From positions 74,957,839-75,021,838 of the forward strand of contig OX344761.1 in NCBI GenBank assembly GCA_947034895.1: 64,000 nucleotides of DNA, given 5' to 3'. A program made the position numbers and the translations under genes. The notes under the pieces are model-generated. The model was not told the origin of the DNA. It did no database searches and saw only the letters and a list, made by a program, of their open reading frames with translations. Of this stretch, positions 38,940 through 50,996 are shown one piece after another. Origin of the DNA: Rhytidiadelphus loreus. Taxonomy: Eukaryota; Streptophyta; Bryopsida; Hypnales; Hylocomiaceae. How positions within the stretch are numbered: position 1 is the first letter of the stretch; each line of letters begins with the position of its first letter.

Positions 38940-40088
38940 AGTGGATTAACATTTCTTAATTTTGTATAAATCTACTTATTGTATATCTAAATTGTTGAAT
39001 TTTGTTCAAATCATATATATTAGTTATTGGATTTTGACATTCAAAATGATTTTGCTTTGTTTCTTAGCAAAACTAACAAAATGAAGATTCTCCATTCTAG
39101 TTTTTGCAAATCAACATGGTGGATATCATAGAGTCCACATTGACAACTATGATGAATTTTGGATGGAAAAGAACTCACATTCATCTTGGATTTGAACTTT
39201 GTTACGACTCTCATAATCCTACACTTCATTATATGATTGCTTTGCGACTAAAACAACGTATCAACTTCATTCTATGACTACTTGGCAACTAAACATTTTC
39301 CTAATGATGTAAAGCAATGACGTCAAACAATGACGTAAGAATTTGGTACAAATAGAGAGGGCAATAGTTGTAGGATAGTTGTATAGGACACTTAGTCGCA
39401 TTTTAGCCGATTGTGGCAGGCATGTTTTTCTTCTAGTGCTAGTACATTACCTTATGGTCTTCAAAAAAATAGTATAAAATTAGCATAAAATTTGATATTA
39501 GAGAAAGCTATTCCAAATCCTTCAAATCCATTCCAAGACTTTAAACTTGGAGATATTAAAGTCATGATTTTTCCTTCATTCTTTACATATTTATTGAATT
39601 TTCTAGACTTGAAAATAGAAAAATATATTATCTTCTTGTATTATGTTGTGGATAACTCCTAGTCTTGTTAAGTACTTTGTAATTACTATTTCGTCCATTC
39701 AAAAATGATCTTTTGGTTGAACAAAATGTTTGGAATTAAGGCTGAAAATTATGTTATTTCAACCTATTTCAAGTTATGAGTAGAGTTTAGTGCACTTCTA
39801 TTATCCTTAAATCTTTGAGTTTTGGAGCCCTTTTCAAACAATATGCATTCAAGTATCAAAAGGTCGAGATTTTTGGGCATTTTTAAAGAAAACTAGTGGG
39901 CACTTAATTCTTGAGTGTAAGTTCATCATTTTGTAGGCATTTAGTATGGGTCTAGGACCATGTGTGGCGCCTCTTAGAAAGTCCCAAAGTTTCATTTCCT
40001 TCAATTGGGCAATACTCAACGAGATGCAAAAAACAATAACGACTCCACTTACTAACTAATGTTTATATTACACACACATTAGAGAACC

Positions 40089-40384
40089 TCATGTTAGAGG
40101 GGATTTGGGGCAAGGGGAGGGCCGTTTTGAGCTTGTTCTCCTTGCTATTCTTGATGCATTGCGAGAACCGTGCCTTGTCAAAAATTTAATTTAATTTTTT
40201 TTAAATTCTTAAAATGGAAAAAAAATGATAAAAAAAACATTAAATTTTTTTATTTTTTATTATCAAATATGGTTGAACTTCGGCCACATCAAACCATTGT
40301 AATGTGTTGCTACCCCTACGTTCCCTACAATTTGGTAACGTAAGGAACCCACAACCTTCCATGAGGGTTGAATTCCTTCTAATG
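40089..40384 (-). mobile_element. Family 1 TIR element copy E, inverted (296 bp), decayed
   Basis: Left part CATGTTAGAGGGGATTTGGG then GGGAGGGCCGTTTTGAGC matches copy D and the inverse of copy C. A/T tracts follow, then a decayed hairpin ending GCCACATCA (40283-40291), and a terminus TTCCTTCTAATG. Same length as copy A. Confidence 0.5.
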
Positions 40385-41470
40385 ATTGTTTGTACACACA
40401 ATGTTGGTTGATCCCTTCAGTCATTTACAATTGTAGTTGCTCTTGGAACTACCACTAGCTCCTTTCCACCCACATCACAACATGCAACTAGAAAATCATT
40501 TGGAGACAAAAAATTAAGGGGATCTAGAAGATCATTTTGGAACGGAGGGAGTATTTAATTTATTTTTAATTGGAATTAGTTTTGATTCAAGGCTATTTCT
40601 TTCAACATGTAAGAAACTTTCCACAAGACACTATAAAGTAGTATCAAAAAAATTTAGCTTTACATTTATTTAGAACTACAACTCAAGATGCCATCATTCA
40701 AAGGGCATCAAAAAGTCAATTGAAAAAGATACATAGAGCACTTGGTCTGAAGTTGGATCTTCATCAAGGTGTCTATTTAATAATTGTAGATCTATATGAA
40801 TAAAATATTAAATTCTACTAAAATATTTTTAGTCAATATAGTGGAGGTGCCAAAAGATTAGTCCTGAACTCTTCTTCTTTAGTAGCTTTGATTCAAAACT
40901 GCACTAACTTGAAGTAAGGACCCCTAAAAGCAACATTTTTTCTTGTTCTACATTCTTGATTAGTGGAATGTGGAAAAAAAATGCACTAAATTAATCCAAT
41001 TAATGACTTTGTTTATTATTCATGTGTAATTTGGATTATTCGTAGGTTCAATTCTAATAAACAACACACTATTCTAGTATCTTGAATATGTATCCTATGA
41101 TTCAAAGTTTGGAAATTTTGTCAAATATTTATAGAGTATCGAAAAATCACAAAGCAACGTGGGATGGATTTTTCTAGGATTGGCTAATCCAGTGTACTTT
41201 TTTTTCCACATTCCAGTGACGATGGATGTTGAACAAGAAATAGTAGGGCTTGTCACACCTTCTTCATCCCATTCTCAATCTTAAGAGAATGAGGACATGA
41301 CACTCTTTTGCTGATTCTTCATGGCTTGCAAAGGTCCCATTCTTTGAAGATTGAGAATGACCATTCTTCTCTTTCCAAGGTAAAGAATGGACATGAAGAA
41401 CATTTCTTCATACGGTAGAAGTTTTCACTTTGCTTTCTGAAGTTCATCCATCTATTGCTTATTTTATGCC

Positions 41471-41759
41471 AGGGTGAATTGCCCCCTCGCTCGTCCTAAA
41501 GTCATTTGAGGGGTGTATGAAAAATAAAAGACCCCCTATTTTTGCCTAGGGTGAATTGCCCACTATAAAAAAATTGGGTTAACATCTTTATGTTGTATTG
41601 GACATCATTTTTGACATAAAAACACAAGTTGCTACATTAGATGTTCAATAAAATCTGTTTGCTTAGACGTCGGAAAACACTAGTTTCTTATAGTGCCCCC
41701 CAGCCTGTCCCCAAGTCATTTCAAGGGTGCATGAAAAATAAAAGACCCCTATTTTGTGC
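41471..41759 (+). repeat. Duplicated host segment of about 77 bp, second copy split by a MITE
   Basis: Copy 1 (41471-41547) runs AGGGTGAATTGCCCC, GTCATTTGAGGGGTG, ATGAAAAATAAAAGACCCC. Copy 2 begins AGGGTGAATTGCC at 41548-41560, is interrupted for 135 bp, and resumes with CCCC, GTCATTTCAAGGGTGC, ATGAAAAATAAAAGACCCC to about 41759. Confidence 0.9.
41561..41695. mobile_element. CACTA-like MITE (135 bp)
   Basis: Left terminus CACTATAAAAAAATTGGG; right terminus TTTCTTATAGTG, inverse CACTATAAGAAA. It interrupts the second copy of a local duplication, and the uninterrupted first copy gives the empty site, consistent with a CC target duplication. Termini beginning CACTA with a 2-3 bp duplication fit the CACTA (En/Spm) superfamily; assignment is inference. 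Confidence 0.75.
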
Positions 41760-41880
41760 TTGATTAATTTATCTCGTACACCTCCTCCAGCCAATTTGGG
41801 GCCCCTCTGATTGCAAATTTTACATGGGGACGAGCGAGGGCTGCCGAATTCACTCTCGTTGTCGTTGAAAAGCCCATGGA

Positions 41881-41889
41881 TTAGGGTTT
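41881..41889 (-). promoter_or_regulatory. telo-box upstream of the tRNA methyltransferase gene
   Basis: TTAGGGTTT, the inverse of AAACCCTAA, about 770 bp upstream of the start codon. Function inferred from motif only. Confidence 0.3.
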
Positions 41890-42492
41890 TAGGTCTCCTG
41901 TGTGTGCATCCTCGCAGATGCTTTCTGGTGTTTGTGCTGAAAGGAAGGCGAGCGATTTCATAGACAATTTTTGTATTGGCCTGAGAGAAGTTTTGTGCTT
42001 AAGACGTCACGGAGCTTGGTTGAAGAAAAATACTTTTGCGGCTTTGGGATAGAGCTTGACTGCGTTAGAAGGGAATGCAGAGGAGCTGAATTGTAGTTGT
42101 GAGATTTCGGGCGCAGCCTGCGTCGCATGGTAACCGTGCTGACTGTTTGATCAGAAAATTACTGCGGAAAAATAACTGCAACTTCAGTCGCAGGTGAATC
42201 TATTCTCCATTCTCATCCTCCACACGACACCAAAACGGGTGTCACACTTTCTTAATGAAGAAGGGCTCCCTATTGTCTCCTCTTTTTACTCCACAACTTT
42301 TTTTCATTCTTCATAAAAGTTTCAGTCTTGGAGAAGGTGAGACAACCCCAGGTGTTGCTTTTAGGGGTTCTTACTTCAGCTGTGACTCTCCTTCTCAGAA
42401 TCATAATTGCAGAGTCCCCGATAGCCTTTTCTGACCTTGCATTTTCGCTCGTGTCTTTGGTGAGTGACGCTCCATCGCTCTCCTATAGCCCG

Positions 42493-42501
42493 AAACCCTA
42501 A
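42493..42501 (+). promoter_or_regulatory. telo-box upstream of the tRNA methyltransferase gene
   Basis: Exact AAACCCTAA about 150 bp upstream of the start codon of a tRNA-modification gene, a class in which telo-boxes are common in plants. Confidence 0.4.
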
Positions 42502-42654
42502 AATGATCATTCCAAGTGTTTGGGGGAATCGTTAATCTGGTTTCAAATTTCACACCAACACGATTAGAATGCAAATTGTCGTGATGTCAGGGTTAAGGGT
42601 TTTAGATGTACTCTGATTTTTGTATTGCGGGAGAAGTGCAGAGGAGTTGTAGTC

Positions 42655-45600
42655 ATGGCCAGCGAAGACGCGCCTGATTATGCGAATGCAGCTGTCGCTC
42701 TGGAGGAAACTGCAGTCGATGAGAAGAATGTCACTGGTGAAGCTGAACCAAAGACTTTCCTGAAAGGCAAGAGGAGGTCGGAGCAAGAGGCGCAAGGCAA
42801 GGCAGGAAAGCAGAAAGGGCAGTTACCTAGAAAGAGATTTTTCAGGGCCCGGGCACACAGTAATCCTCTCAGTGATTGCCAATTCGCTGTGTATGTCTTG
42901 TCAACTCTGTGCTGTAATTTTTATCAACTTCTCAATACTTCGCCACGGGTTATTAATGAGTTGGCCTATTGGGTATGGTTTGAAGTCCAAGTATGAGTTT
43001 GAAAGGGAGTCCGAGCTGCATTTCTTGAAGAAACTCTCTGCTGTACCTGGTTTATGTTTTCTTTTCAATTTTTTTCTTTTGGGCTCTTATTGAAATTTGA
43101 TTTTATAATACGGCGTTCTTCTGGCAGGCCTACAATGCCCAATGAATTTGATTGGTCAGAGAGCTTTCCAGAGTTTTTCTCCCAAGAAGAAGTGTCAGGT
43201 GAGAAATGTTCTCCTGATTCTTCAAGTGGTAATGCATTTGATGTGGAGTGGGTGCTATTATTGCTCAATTGCAATGCGATGAGTTCTACTGTGTACGAGC
43301 TTAACTAGGTGAAGATTGAAGTGATTTTGGAGGGATTAGTGTTGCAGTCTTTCAGATTGTTGAGGTTTAATCCACGCTCGCTTTTGTTGTGACTGGAGAT
43401 GTGCCAATATTTGTTTGGGCTTTCCAAGGTCAGCAGGCCTCTCAGATGAAATTACATATCGTGTGCAGAGGGCAAAGATTTGAAGGTTCGATTTGCTGAT
43501 ATTGGTTGCGGTTTTGGTGGTCTAATTGGTACGTGTCTACGATGACTAGTTTGTCTCCGTTTTATTTCTCTTCATATAGATTTCTAGGTTCAGATGCCTC
43601 TACCTGAACGCGTCAATGGTTGTCATCTCGTAACCCTGCCTGTTCCCTGACGCTCATTCAGCATTCTCTGTGAGTTTCTTGTTTGGTATTTTAAGAGATA
43701 TAATCAGACATTCATATCATTTTCTTTCGGCCTGGCCCTGGTGGTCACGCGGTGTGAATATTGTTTCTGACAATTGCTTCGTTAAACTTGCAGTCCAATT
43801 GTCGCCACTGTTTCCTGAATCTTTGATGGTGGGGATGGAGTTAAGAGACAAGGTTTGCTTCTATGTTCAATATATCTTGAATTCATATTGTGTTTATTCC
43901 CTAAATTCCTGAGATTCAAGCATGTCACTACTTATACTTGAGGTATCGTTTCTCATTACTGAGGTGGGACTATATTTCTTACTGAGTGGTGTCGCCTGTG
44001 GACACAAACAATTTGGATTGTTGAGGATTTCCGTTGCTTTGAGTTCTGAGATCTTTTTTTAAAGTAACCACGGATAATATCCGAAATGTCAGGTGAGCGA
44101 ATATGTGAAAGAAAGGATCATTGCATTACGTGAGCAACATCCAGGGCAGGTATGTGTTGACAATTTGATGCTTAGCGTTTGGTAGCCATTTCCTTAGAAG
44201 ATCCATATTGTTGGTGAATATTTTAGTCATGTGTAATTGCAATTTTTTGTGTTAAACTTGTAGCCGTTGTGGATCTGTGACACTGGCATTTTCTTCGTGA
44301 GGAAGAAATTATGGATTCTGCATCTTAGGGATCGTCGGGTTTTTGTTGTGCAGTATAAAAACATATCAGTTTTGAGGACAAATGCTATGAAATACTTGCC
44401 AAATTACTTTGAGAAAGGCCAGGTATGCTGTGCTACAAAACTCACTTGTCTAGAACACGTGAAGCGTCTTCTTCCATCTTCTTCGAGTCATTGACTCTAC
44501 GGCACAAGAGTTTTAGCGCTGAAATTATGCTTTGTATATTTCGCAGCTCCAAAAGATGTTTTTTTTATTTCCTGATCCTCACTTTAAAGAAAAGAATCAC
44601 CGACGACGTATTATCAGGTATTTTGACTTGCCATGCCTTACGATCGATGTTTCTTGCCATTTTCTGATTTTTAATGCTAATCGTCGGAGTAAGAGACAGG
44701 TAGCTTGTCCCTCTTTTGATTTCACCCAAATGGTAATTGTGTGCAGCACCGCTTTGCTCGCTGAGTATGCATACATCATGGCTGTTGGAGGTACGTCTAG
44801 GACTATTAGCTTGTCGTGGCTACGTGCATCTTCTTCGGAGAATATAAACCCTTTAATGAAGTGACTAGGATTTGGTTTGATTTTGTGATCGTCAATGCAG
44901 GCTTGCTCGCTTTGTGAGATCTCCCATGCCTAATGTTGTGCGGATTATTGTGGATTGTCTTCGGCAGGCATTTTGTACACTGTAACGGACGTGCAAGAAT
45001 TAGGAGAGTGGATGAAGACTACTTTAGATGCACATCCCCTCTTTCAGCCCTTAACTGATGAGGAGATGGTAACTTCCTTATTCCTTTTTGCTATTGTCGG
45101 TTGATTGCCTTGCGTGTATCTACTGAACTGCTTATCCAACATGAACATTGTGGTTTTAGAGTAGAAGGATATTAGGGCGATTTTGTTTGGGTGGAATACA
45201 TGCACGTTAGAGTAATCTCGGCGTTCAGGGTGACCTGTTGGACATAGAATTAGACTTGACTTGTAGGCAGAGCATGATTAGCAATCTAATTGTATAATGT
45301 GGTTGCAGGAGAAGGATGTCTGTATCCCACTTTTGACGACTGCAACTGAAGAAGGTCAAAAGGTACAGCAACTGCTTCATTCTATATTGCAATCCCATTG
45401 ATAATTATCAAGAGAAAGCAACTGGTCCTTCAATGCGTCACCTTTATTTGTATTTCTACCCTCATGCTTGTAAATGTCCAATCAGTCTTCTAGTATGCAT
45501 TAATTGTAGTTTCAGTTCGAGACGTAGTCACGTGAGATAGTTTGATAAAAGTGAATATCTAGACAGTGGAATCACTTCGAGGCCATCTCATGCGTGCTCT

Positions 45601-45720
45601 AAAGTTGTCATGAAGTATTTGATAACTGCGTCTTCTGTTGTGCAGGTGGAACGGAATGGAGGTTCGACATATAAAGCCATTTATAGACGGATAGCTGGAC
45701 CAGAAAATTCTGGTGCCTAG
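42655..45720 (+). CDS. TRM8: tRNA (guanine-N7-)-methyltransferase, catalytic subunit, 11 exons
   Basis: Makes N7-methylguanosine at position 46 of tRNA, with a WD40 partner in eukaryotes (TRM82/WDR4). Exons: 42655-42890, 43128-43198, 43469-43528, 43794-43852, 44093-44149, 44354-44422, 44547-44617, 44747-44790, 44968-45068, 45309-45362, 45646-45720. Sum 897 nt, 298 residues, phases closed, all GT-AG. The basic N-terminal region ends in [18 protein letters not shown], the conserved entry of the family. The SAM-binding motif [11 protein letters not shown] is at about 110-120. [17 protein letters not shown] follows, then [16 protein letters not shown], the catalytic block [17 protein letters not shown] (about 189-205) and a C-terminal [20 protein letters not shown]. 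Start chosen as the ATG that opens the frame after the leader. The roughly 60-residue N-terminus is variable in the family. Very confident. Confidence 0.96.
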
Positions 45721-47804
45721 AATGCGATTATGTCGTGAATGTGAGCACCTTCTCATTCGAGGTCTGTTGTTGGAATACGCATTGGTTTTCCTTACAAGTG
45801 TAGAACACCCAATCTGGTTCCAAACAGCGTGACATTTGCATCATGTTTACTTAACAAGGTAGACAAGCCTCATGGCGTCCAAATAATTAAGCAGCCTGAT
45901 GTTGTCATCTACTTTTGGACTCTATCGGAGCAATTGGCGAGGGATGACTGATGACTGCTTGTGATTTTGTAATGCTTTGAAACAATCCTTAAAAAGTGCT
46001 AGTCTTCTTTTCAACTCCACTCTTTTGTATGTCACCCTTGTTGTTAACCCGTAAATGCCCGAGGTACTAGATTTTGGTGTCGACAAGAACTTTGAAACTA
46101 AGTAAAACCTAACCAAGTAGTTTATATTTTTGGAAATTTAGTTTTGAAGTTTAGTTTTAGCATCAAAATTCTGATTTTTGAAATGATTGATTCTGATTTT
46201 TCTATTCAAGATTTTGTGCAAGGGTGTCCATTGCAATCTTGACTTTTTGTAGTGTTGAGAGCTCTTGGAAACGAGCCTCAAATGTATTAGATTGTTGGTG
46301 GAGAAAAAATCACATTAGAAACTCATTTACAAAAATTGTAGAGTAGCCATAAATTGATTGGGGTTATGCATTTTAGGCCTTCTATCATCATATTTTTTTG
46401 GTGATCAACATTTTTTATTTGACATGTGAAAAGAGGATTGAAAGACTTCAAATCACTTTCATAGTTTTAACACCCTCGTGATCAAACAATATAATCTTTC
46501 AATCTATAAGTGATATTGTTGTCTTTTCTTTTCCTATGTGATTTCTAACATGTCTAGTTTGAATTTGTACATTTACAATTAAAAAAAAATTATACAATTT
46601 ATTAAAATGTTGGCATCTTGTCCAATTTAAAGCAAATTTCTAGAAGCTTTGAAAATGCACATGTTTTAGTTTTTTGCTAAAGGCTTGATCTTTAGTCTCC
46701 TTCACTATCTCTCCTTTGATCTCTTCTAAATTGTGTTTACCTTCATTAGTGGCTTTGGCAATGTTTTTATTAGTGTCTTCATTTGAGTTTGGGTTCCAAG
46801 ACTTGTATGATGCAAATGTTTGTATTGTTGAGGATTATTGTGTAAAACCACTTTCGTATGAGTTTTACATATGTTTCCAACCCTTCTATTTTTTGTTCTA
46901 TGACTTCAATGCTTGTGGCATGATTAAATTGAAGATTTGAGGGGTGCAATTACTCTAGTAGGGATTGGATTCACTTCATTGGTGGAATTCAAAAGTGTTT
47001 TCTAACACAAGTCATTTTGTAAGATTATTGGACCCAATTTCCAGAATTTGTCATGGATGGCAAATAAAAAAATCATGTGTTTTCCCAAGGGACCAATTTA
47101 ACGTCTTGCGCTGTAGTTCCTTGTACTTTGTGTAACTTAACCCTTCAACGCTTAGAGCAACCCAAAATAGCCTACGGTTTCTGATACCATACAATATGTT
47201 TGGTCTTAATGAAATTCTTTGTTTAGCTTCATGGTTGTTCATTAATTGTGCAGTAAAATTAATGTAGTCTCTGTATTGTGGTTTGAGTTGGTAAATTTTG
47301 AATGGATGGCTCATTCCTTCACTTATTCATTTGGACCTTCATTAAATTTGATCACCCTTGGGATGTGGGATAAAGCCACAAAATTGTAGAATCAATCAAT
47401 AGTCAATGGGTGGAAATTTGTGCATTGTAAAGCTTTCAATTCATTCTCGTTATTGCTAGGCATATGGTACTGTACTCAGTAATTCGAAAACCGTATGCTA
47501 AGTGCTGAGCGTGATATGTTTCATTTTTCTCTTCGCAAGGCTGAAACTTGCCATGGTACTTGCCTGCCATTCACGTGCTCTTTGAAAGATGCCAATCGTG
47601 CTCACTTATTATAACTTCACAAAACGCCGCAACAGATTCCGCACTTCTCCTCCTCCGAAGAAAATCTGTTTGGGGGCAATTTCGATTGCGGCATTGCCGA
47701 ATGCAATCAATTTGAGTTGAGGCGCAAGTGCAGGGAAATCGCAACGTTGGACTGCACAGCGCCGGGTGCAGCAGCAAATTACCGACGTCCTTCGTCGGTT
47801 GTCC
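45721..47804. other. Intergenic region between the methyltransferase and desulfhydrase genes
   Basis: Contains the 3' flank of the methyltransferase gene, a copy of the TTAA element (46044 to about 46665, inverted), and the promoter/leader of the desulfhydrase gene, which becomes GC-richer from about 47.6 kb. The short open frames near 46.7-47.3 kb have no recognisable motif. Confidence 0.55.
46044..46665 (-). mobile_element. Second copy of the TTAA-flanked TIR element, inverted, one end decayed
   Basis: The reverse complement aligns along most of its length with 58989-59635. Shared words include TTCAAACTAGAC, CAACAATATCACTTAT, TTGAGGCTC, TTTCCAAGAGCTCT, AAAGTCAAGATTGCA and AATATAAACTAC. One terminus reads TTAACCCGTAAATGCCCGAGG, matching the other copy's TTAACCCCTAAATGCCTGAGG. 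The opposite terminus has lost its TTAA and CCCC. Confidence 0.7.
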
Positions 47805-50183
47805 ATGTCCTCGGAGCCATTATTGCAGGGAAGCCATGGCGGATCACGGCAAGCGGACGCCCCGGCGTCTCCTGCGAATGGAGGGCGTGACGACAGCCGT
47901 GCGCAAGGCCCCGCCGAGGTTTCTCAGGGTGCAGGATCGGAGATTGGGCGGATTAGGGTTTCGTCCCAAGCGCATGGTGAGCCCAGGCGAAGTGACAATA
48001 ATAATGCCTGTGCTGTGGGGACGCAAGCCTCATGTGAGCAAGGCCAGAACGCAGTCGATCACGCCGCGCGCGGACGAGCTCGTGAGCCTGTTTCGTCTCC
48101 TGCGCCTGTCGTCGGAGTGCCCACCCCGGACGCAACAGAAAGCTCTGACACAACGATTCCCCGAGGTGCACTTGTTGCGGAGCTTGACGACCCCGCGGCA
48201 TCTGGCGCGGTGAACTGTCCTGCGGAGTCGCGAGAAGAGATCCTCCAGCGGGAATTTGCCCATCATCATCCAGGAGTGGCGCGATTGAACAACGGCTCCT
48301 TCGGTAGTGCGCCGAAGCGGGTGCTGGAGGAGCAGGCGCAATGGAACTTGCAGTGGTTGCGCCATCCCGACGCTTTCTGCTGGGAGCCTCTGTCCCGCGG
48401 GTTTCTGTCAGCCCGCGAAGGATTGGCGGAGTTGATCGGCGCTGCTGATGTGGAGGAGGTCGTGTTGCTGGAGAATGTAACCACTGGCGCGTCAGTCATC
48501 GCGGTGGATTGGATGTGGGGGTTCCTGGAGGGACGGTATGCGCGAGGGGACGCCATTGTTATGTTTGATTCAGCATATGGCGCCGTGAAGACATGCTTCC
48601 AGGTAAAGGAATTCGTCTAAGAAAGAATTCCGGTCAATTATGCAGCGTCGTTTTTGCAACAATTGGATTGTGTGATCACAAAACCTAGAGTTCAGGATTT
48701 GCATCTTAAATTCTTAATTCCGGCTTGTTGTGATTCCAGGGCTATTGTGCTCGGGCTGGTGCGCATCTCCTCGAATACAAAATGCCGTTTCCAGTAAGGT
48801 CAAACGAAGAGATTCTGAGCACCTTCGAGGAGTTTCTTTGCAAGGAAAAGGCCGAGAATCCAGCTCGGAACATTAGGCTTGCCGTCCTGGACCACGTTTC
48901 GTCAATGCCATCTATTGTTTTACCAATTCGTGACCTCATTCGTATATGTCGCACCCATGGAGTGGAGCAGGTATTCGTCGACGGAGCGCACGCAATTGGA
49001 AGCGTGGACATCAACGTCCACGACATTGATGCAGATTTCTACATGGCGAATGTTCATAAATGGTTGTTCGCGCCTCCGGTGGCCGCCTTCTTCCACGCCA
49101 AGCCTCACCACCTGGCTCGTCTGCATCACCCTGTCGTGTCGCACAACTTTGGCACCGGACTCCTTAGTGAATCGAACTGGGTGGGCACTCGCGATTACAG
49201 TGCTCTTCTGTCTGTACCCAAGGCAATTCAGTTCATGAAGGAGTTTTTCGGCAATTTGGAGTTCTATAGAAAGAGCAATCATGAGAGGGTGGTGGAGATG
49301 GGCGAGATGCTCGCTCGGTCGTGGGGAACGTGTTTAGGGGCTCCCCCTGATCTCTTCGCTTCGATGGCTATGGTTGGTCTGCCTTCGGGACTCAACATTC
49401 TTTCTCAGGTGCACTTCTAAAGTTTCTCTGAACTTCCGTATCAGCAATGTTGTATCATCCAGTGAACACTGTTTTCTGAAAAATTACGCTGTTTCAAGAA
49501 GTTTTAGACGGCATCATAAAGAAAATCATGAGTTATGGCAAAGATTCTCTTTATGTAGCTGCCTAGAAGTTCTTGAAGCAGGCTATTGTTACTGGTAGCT
49601 GTTAGGAGCTCTTGTTTCAATTTACAAACTTGTACCTTATCTAAATCATTTTAGAATGTGCTAGTGCCAGTTATTGAAGAGTTTATTAGGTGGATGGTAA
49701 ATTTCGGTGGGTTGGAAATATCTGTGGCACAATGCCTCTACGTGTTTGCCGTTCTGCATTGATTGATTGGTGTCATACTGTGGATACTAATCTCATGGAA
49801 GTTTAAGCATAAATTATGTACACCCAAATTGAACTTTCTGCTCTCCGACATCTAAGAGTGCATTTGAATGGTTACGGACATGATCCATAATCGCCGCAAG
49901 TTTTGAAGAGGTCTTTGAAGCAACCTATAGGAGTGAATTTGGGTGTAGCATTCCTTGACCTTTCAAGTGCATTTTTCAGGACGATGCTTTGAAGATGCGG
50001 TCACGTCTTCGAGAGGAGTTTCATGTGGAAGTACCTTTATACTATGCAGGAGAATCAATGTCCCAGATGAACGGCTCCAAAGTGGTGGCCTATGCTCGAA
50101 TATCTCATCAGGTCTACAATAAACTTGAGGATTATTATGCATTTAGAGATGCTGTGAATATGATTTTGGTTGAAGGTGCATGA
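47805..50183 (+). CDS. LCD: L-cysteine desulfhydrase-like class-V PLP enzyme, 3 exons
   Basis: Aminotransferase class-V fold. The Arabidopsis relative At3g62130 releases H2S, ammonia and pyruvate from L-cysteine; fungal/bacterial relatives are isopenicillin-N-epimerase-like. Exons: 47805-48602, 48740-49408, 49980-50183. Sum 1671 nt, 556 residues, phases closed, GT-AG introns. The core starts at about 143 with EEILQREFAHHHPGVARLNN. Then come GSFG (164-167), VTTGASVIA, VFVDGAHAIGS (PLP-contacting Asp347, His350), VHKW with the probable Schiff-base Lys373, HHPVVSHNFGTGLLSES, WVGTRDY and C-terminal AYARISHQVYNKLEDY. The first about 140 residues are a Ser/Ala/Gly/Pro-rich extension absent from the Arabidopsis protein, possibly a targeting region, or the true start is further in. 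Start taken as the first ATG of the frame. Confidence 0.92.
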
Positions 50184-50685
50184 GAGTGGTGGGCTCCAGA
50201 CTATCAAGATTCTCATACTGCCATGGCTTTGAAGGATTAAACTAATTCTTTCGAAGTCTTGTGCTTTCCGAAATCTGTACGTATGTGGTGTGATGGTCGT
50301 GACTTGTTCCCCTTCTGGACCTACAGCTTTGTAGAGAATTTCTTCTGTCAATATTTCTTGAGGAGTAAGTAATATAGCATGTATAATGTGAAGAGCAGAT
50401 ATTGCATTTATTATGTATCAAAGTGTAATTTTAGTTGAGGAATTTAGCGTTTTTACGCTTAATCTAATAAACGTAGACGTCAATGACTCTGAGACGTTAT
50501 AGCAGTGAGTTGACGAGGAAACTGTTTTACCAAACGGGGGAAAAAATTCATTTGTTGAATCTAATTTTGGTCTTGTAGCTCCATTATTGTATCTATCGTA
50601 TGCGACTGTCAAATTCGTACATTGTTACTTCAAGCCTGTTGTGTCTAATTTTGTAAGTGTTGTGTGCCATGTTGGCAATGGATAA

Positions 50686-50996
50686 GAGCATCTCCACCCT
50701 TGCTCGCCAAACTGGGCACACTGTAATTTTACATTTATTTTTGAAAGGCCCTCAAACCACTTGTCTCCCACCCTTGCCCATTAAATGTGTTCCATATATA
50801 ATTAAGTGAACAACCATCAAGTAAGAAAACTTAGATAAAGGATAAAGCAAGAAAACTTAGATGAATAGTGATTTGATGGGTCATTGCTTAACATGTTAGG
50901 ATTGAGGGTCAAAAAAATATTGTAAATGGTTTGGAGCACTTATCACCCATGTTTGGCATGTGTTAGATCTTTGTAGGGCATGTATAGATGGGGCTC
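50686..50996. mobile_element. PIF/Harbinger-like MITE (311 bp), TAA target duplication
   Basis: Starts GAGCATCTCCACCC and ends GATGGGGCTC, with TAA directly outside both ends (50683-50685 and 50997-50999). Three-base TWA duplications and GAGC-type G-rich termini are typical of Tourist/Harbinger MITEs in plants. The terminal repeats match only partly, so it is old or the superfamily call is imperfect. No coding potential. Confidence 0.5.

Larger units (their letters stand above)
34689..42654. other. Gene desert between the divergent VPS13-type and tRNA methyltransferase genes
   Basis: 34.7-35.8 kb is comparatively GC-rich, open in several frames, and probably promoter/leader of the VPS13-type gene (one uncertain ORF is listed separately). 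From 35.9 to 41.4 kb the DNA is AT-rich and no gene was recognised. It holds three family-1 TIR elements, a diverged repeat, a 279-bp duplication and a long foldback. 41.47-41.76 kb is a duplicated segment with a CACTA-like MITE. From about 41.85 kb the sequence looks like promoter and leader of the methyltransferase gene, with two telo-boxes. Confidence 0.6.
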
